From Flavobacteriaceae bacterium (GTDB taxonomy: Bacteria; Bacteroidota; Bacteroidia; Flavobacteriales; Flavobacteriaceae), in NCBI GenBank assembly GCA_947377425.1, contig CANCFZ010000081.1, positions 1 to 9,633 of the forward strand: a stretch of DNA of 9,633 nt. The letters are read 5' to 3'. Under the pieces are notes generated by a model that had not been told where the DNA came from, ran no database searches, and saw nothing but the letters and a program-made list of their open reading frames with translations. Shown here one piece after another: positions 7,792 through 9,633 of this stretch (positions are counted from its first letter, which is position 1; every line of letters starts with the position of its first letter). Position numbers and translations under genes: made by a program.

Positions 7792-7811
7792 TTTAGTCTT
7801 TTTATACTTTG
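7778..7811 (+). promoter_or_regulatory. Weak candidate promoter for the lipoprotein gene
   Basis: TTG at 7778-7780, inside the end of the fumarylacetoacetase gene, is followed after 22 bases by TATACTTTG (7803-7811), which resembles TAnnTTTG with one extra base. The leader would be about 40 bases. No T-tailed terminator is visible in the 67-bp gap after the fumarylacetoacetase stop, so the lipoprotein could also be expressed by read-through. Confidence 0.28.
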
Positions 7812-7858
7812 GCTTGCTTTTTGGATAGCTCCAATTAGTAACTTTAAAACTATACACC

Positions 7859-9043
7859 ATGAAGAAAATTACATTACTCCTAACCTTTTTTGTGCTAATC
7901 ACTTCTTGTGGCGTTAGACAAACTAGAGAATCGCTAACCTCTGGCGATTATGATGCGGCTATTCAAACAGCAGTAAATGGTTTAAAAAACCGTAAAGATG
8001 CCAAAGGAAAACAAGATTACATCTATCTTTTGGAAGAGGCATTTGCGAAAGCGAAAGAACGTGATTTACAAAACATCAATTTACTTTTTAAAGATGCAAA
8101 TCCAAGTAATACTGAGAAAATTTACAATACTTATTTGCAATTGAACAACCGTCAAGAGTTAATCAAACCTGTTTTGCCTTTGCGATTAATTAAAGAAAAT
8201 AGAACCGCTATTTTTCCATTTGAAGATTATTCTGATCAAATTATAAATAGTAAAAATGCTTTGGCTAAACATTTATATGACAATTCAAAAGCATTATTAG
8301 CTACTAAAGACAAAATGAGTTTCCGACGTGCTTATGATGATTTGACTTATCTTAATGGATTGTCTTCCAATTACAAAGATGTAGCAAGTTTGATTAATGA
8401 AGCTAAATTAAAAGGAACAGATTTCGTAAGCGTTTACACTAAAAACGAAACCAATATGGTAATTCCAATTCGTTTGGAAAATGACTTACTAGACTTTAGT
8501 ACTTTTGGATTGAACGACAATTGGACTATTTACCACAGTAACCGTCAAAAAGGAATTACTTATGATTACGGAATTATTGTAAACTTTCGTCAAATAAATA
8601 TTTCTCCAGAGCAAATTAAAGAGAAAGAATTAATCAAAGAAAAACAAATTAAAGAAGGAACAAAACCACTTTTGAACGCTCAAGGTCATCAAGTAAAAGA
8701 TAGTTTGGGACATGTAATTATGGTAGATAATTTTAAAACAATTCGTGCAACTGTTTATGAATCAAGACAATTTAAAACGGTTCAGGTAACTGCAAAAATT
8801 GATTATATTAACTTCACTAACAATCAGTTAATTGACACTTATCCATTAACTAGCGAATTTACTTTTGAAAATATTTATGCTACTTTCAATGGTGATAAAA
8901 AAGCTTGTGACGATAGTTATTTGTCTTATTTTGATAAAAGAGCTGTTCCGTTTCCAAGTAACGAACAAATGGTTTATGACTGTGGCGAAGATTTAAAAGG
9001 AAAATTGAAAGGAATTATTACTCAAAATAGAATTAGAAGATAA
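7859..9043 (+). CDS. Lipoprotein of unknown function, conserved-type in Bacteroidota
   Basis: I do not recognise a named family. The 394-residue product begins with a lipoprotein signal: MKKITLLLTF, then VLITSCG, with the lipobox Cys at residue 17. No Asp or Glu directly follows the Cys, and the protein should be anchored in the outer or inner membrane facing the periplasm. Residues about 22-105 are helical with a TPR-like repeat feel (SGDYDAAIQTAVNGL, then YIYLLEEAFAKAKERD). Residues 105-185 continue helical. Residues about 186-350 look beta-rich, interrupted by a Lys/Glu-rich helix at 250-268 (EQIKEKELIKEKQIKEG). Cys350 and Cys375 are a possible disulfide pair near the end. The stop is four bases from the convergent lactonase stop, and a strong terminator lies just beyond. 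A scaffold or assembly role is suggested only by the helical repeat region. Confidence 0.85.
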   Translation: MKKITLLLTFFVLITSCGVRQTRESLTSGDYDAAIQTAVNGLKNRKDAKGKQDYIYLLEEAFAKAKERDLQNINLLFKDANPSNTEKIYNTYLQLNNRQELIKPVLPLRLIKENRTAIFPFEDYSDQIINSKNALAKHLYDNSKALLATKDKMSFRRAYDDLTYLNGLSSNYKDVASLINEAKLKGTDFVSVYTKNETNMVIPIRLENDLLDFSTFGLNDNWTIYHSNRQKGITYDYGIIVNFRQINISPEQIKEKELIKEKQIKEGTKPLLNAQGHQVKDSLGHVIMVDNFKTIRATVYESRQFKTVQVTAKIDYINFTNNQLIDTYPLTSEFTFENIYATFNGDKKACDDSYLSYFDKRAVPFPSNEQMVYDCGEDLKGKLKGIITQNRIRR

Positions 9044-9047
9044 AAGT

Positions 9048-9633
9048 CTAAAACGGAAACAAATAAACTGGTTTGTTAATAGTCAACTCACTTGAAGTGG
9101 CTTTTAGCAAACCAGTTTTTTTATCTCTATCAAATACCGAAATCAAACTAGAGTTTTGAGTAGCAACTAGAATATTCTTTTGGTCGTCAGTCAATATAAA
9201 ATTTCGTGGTGTTTTCGCCGTTTTTATAGTTTGGATAACTTCTAAATTTCCAACTTCATTGGTTTTCATGACCACAATTTGATTGTCGTTTCCTCTTACT
9301 GAAGCGTACAAATAATTTCCATTATCACTCAAACGCAATTCAGCTGCCGAACCACTTTTGGTAGGAGCTGTTAATGCAATAGTTTGTATAAGTTTCAACT
9401 GATTGTTATGATATTCAAAAACGCCAACTTCATTGGTCAGTTCAAATGTTGCGTACAATCGAGTTCCAGTTTTATTCCAAACCAAATGTCGTGGACCAGA
9501 ACCTGCTGGAACTTTAAACGATTGCGCTTTGTTTTCTTGTAAAAATGAGACAGCCTTTTCATTAAATGGAATCATTTCTATAGCATCGGTTCCTAAATCA
9601 GCTACAAAAATTTTATTTTCTTTTGCATGAAAA
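9048..9633 (-). CDS. Lactonase-family beta-propeller protein (6-phosphogluconolactonase-like), C-terminal part
   Basis: The frame is open from the right edge to the TAG at 9050-9048, giving about 195 codons; the N-terminus is outside the window. An internal Met at 9575 is not the start, because the frame continues upstream with HAKENKIFVADLGTDAIEM, a typical propeller blade of this family. Further blades show GSGPRHLVWNKTGTRLYATF, AELRLSDNGNYLYASVRGND and TPRNFILTDDQKNILVATQ, followed by a closing PVYLFPF. These match the cytosolic or exported lactonase family (PF10282), a seven-bladed propeller whose known members include the 6-phosphogluconolactonase Pgl of E. coli. Many bacterial members are of unproven substrate, and a signal peptide cannot be judged here. 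It is convergent with the lipoprotein gene, and the terminator hairpin of that gene lies inside its last 75 bases. Confidence 0.88.
   Translation of the reverse strand, partial: FHAKENKIFVADLGTDAIEMIPFNEKAVSFLQENKAQSFKVPAGSGPRHLVWNKTGTRLYATFELTNEVGVFEYHNNQLKLIQTIALTAPTKSGSAAELRLSDNGNYLYASVRGNDNQIVVMKTNEVGNLEVIQTIKTAKTPRNFILTDDQKNILVATQNSSLISVFDRDKKTGLLKATSSELTINKPVYLFPF
9065..9122 (+). terminator. Intrinsic terminator of the lipoprotein gene, inside the convergent lactonase CDS
   Basis: On the plus strand, arms 9065-9079 and 9104-9118 pair over 15 bp with a single G-U pair. The 24-base loop can form a short inner stem (CACT/AGTG), and a T-run at 9116-9122 follows. The hairpin begins 22 bases after the lipoprotein stop codon. 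The minus-strand exit is only moderately U-rich, so action on lactonase transcripts is possible but weaker. Confidence 0.8.

Noticed and set aside
7821..7834. Short hairpin (TTGGA/TCCAA) after fumarylacetoacetase as its terminator
   Set aside because: The stem is only 5 bp and no T-run follows it.
9433..9630. Plus-strand open frame opposite the lactonase gene
   Set aside because: The minus strand encodes clear beta-propeller blades across the same bases; the plus-strand product resembles nothing.

Overview
The window looks like a chromosomal segment from a member of the Flavobacteriaceae, most likely Flavobacterium or a close relative. The DNA is AT-rich, and the genes lack Shine-Dalgarno sequences and have A/T-rich leaders. 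Several upstream regions carry the Bacteroidota-type promoter pattern (TTG, about 19-22 bases, TAnnTTTG). The protein families also fit: a cysteine-paired Ig-like repeat surface protein, a LysM/PBP1-like envelope protein, and close matches to the flavobacterial forms of GlyA and fumarylacetoacetase.

Layout, left to right. Positions 1-2650 (minus) hold the N-terminal 883 codons of a giant secreted repeat protein whose C-terminus lies beyond the left edge. It has a signal peptide, three Ig_7-like modules, three modules of about 80 residues, and then an array of at least six nearly identical 68/69-residue modules (204/207-bp DNA repeats). Positions 2744-5002 (minus) encode an exported protein with five LysM domains and a C-terminal periplasmic-binding-protein-like domain. 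Positions 5120-6394 (minus) are glyA (serine hydroxymethyltransferase), followed by a clear intrinsic terminator. A 113-bp divergent promoter region separates glyA from the plus-strand fumarylacetoacetase gene (6508-7791). Next comes a lipoprotein of unknown function (7859-9043, plus). Positions 9048-9633 (minus) are the C-terminal part of a lactonase-family beta-propeller gene, cut by the right edge and convergent with the lipoprotein gene.

The genes do not form one pathway. GlyA (one-carbon/glycine metabolism) and fumarylacetoacetase (last step of tyrosine degradation) are housekeeping or catabolic enzymes sharing a divergent promoter region. The LysM/PBP1 protein, the lipoprotein and the repeat protein are envelope or surface proteins. 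Most genes appear to be separate transcription units: glyA has its own terminator, and the LysM gene has a candidate promoter just after it.

I see no RNA genes, CRISPR, insertion sequences or phage genes, and no convincing new multi-gene system. The most interesting parts are the mosaic, near-identical surface-protein repeats, the LysM-PBP1 architecture, the unknown lipoprotein, and a strong terminator hairpin lying inside the coding sequence of the convergent lactonase gene.
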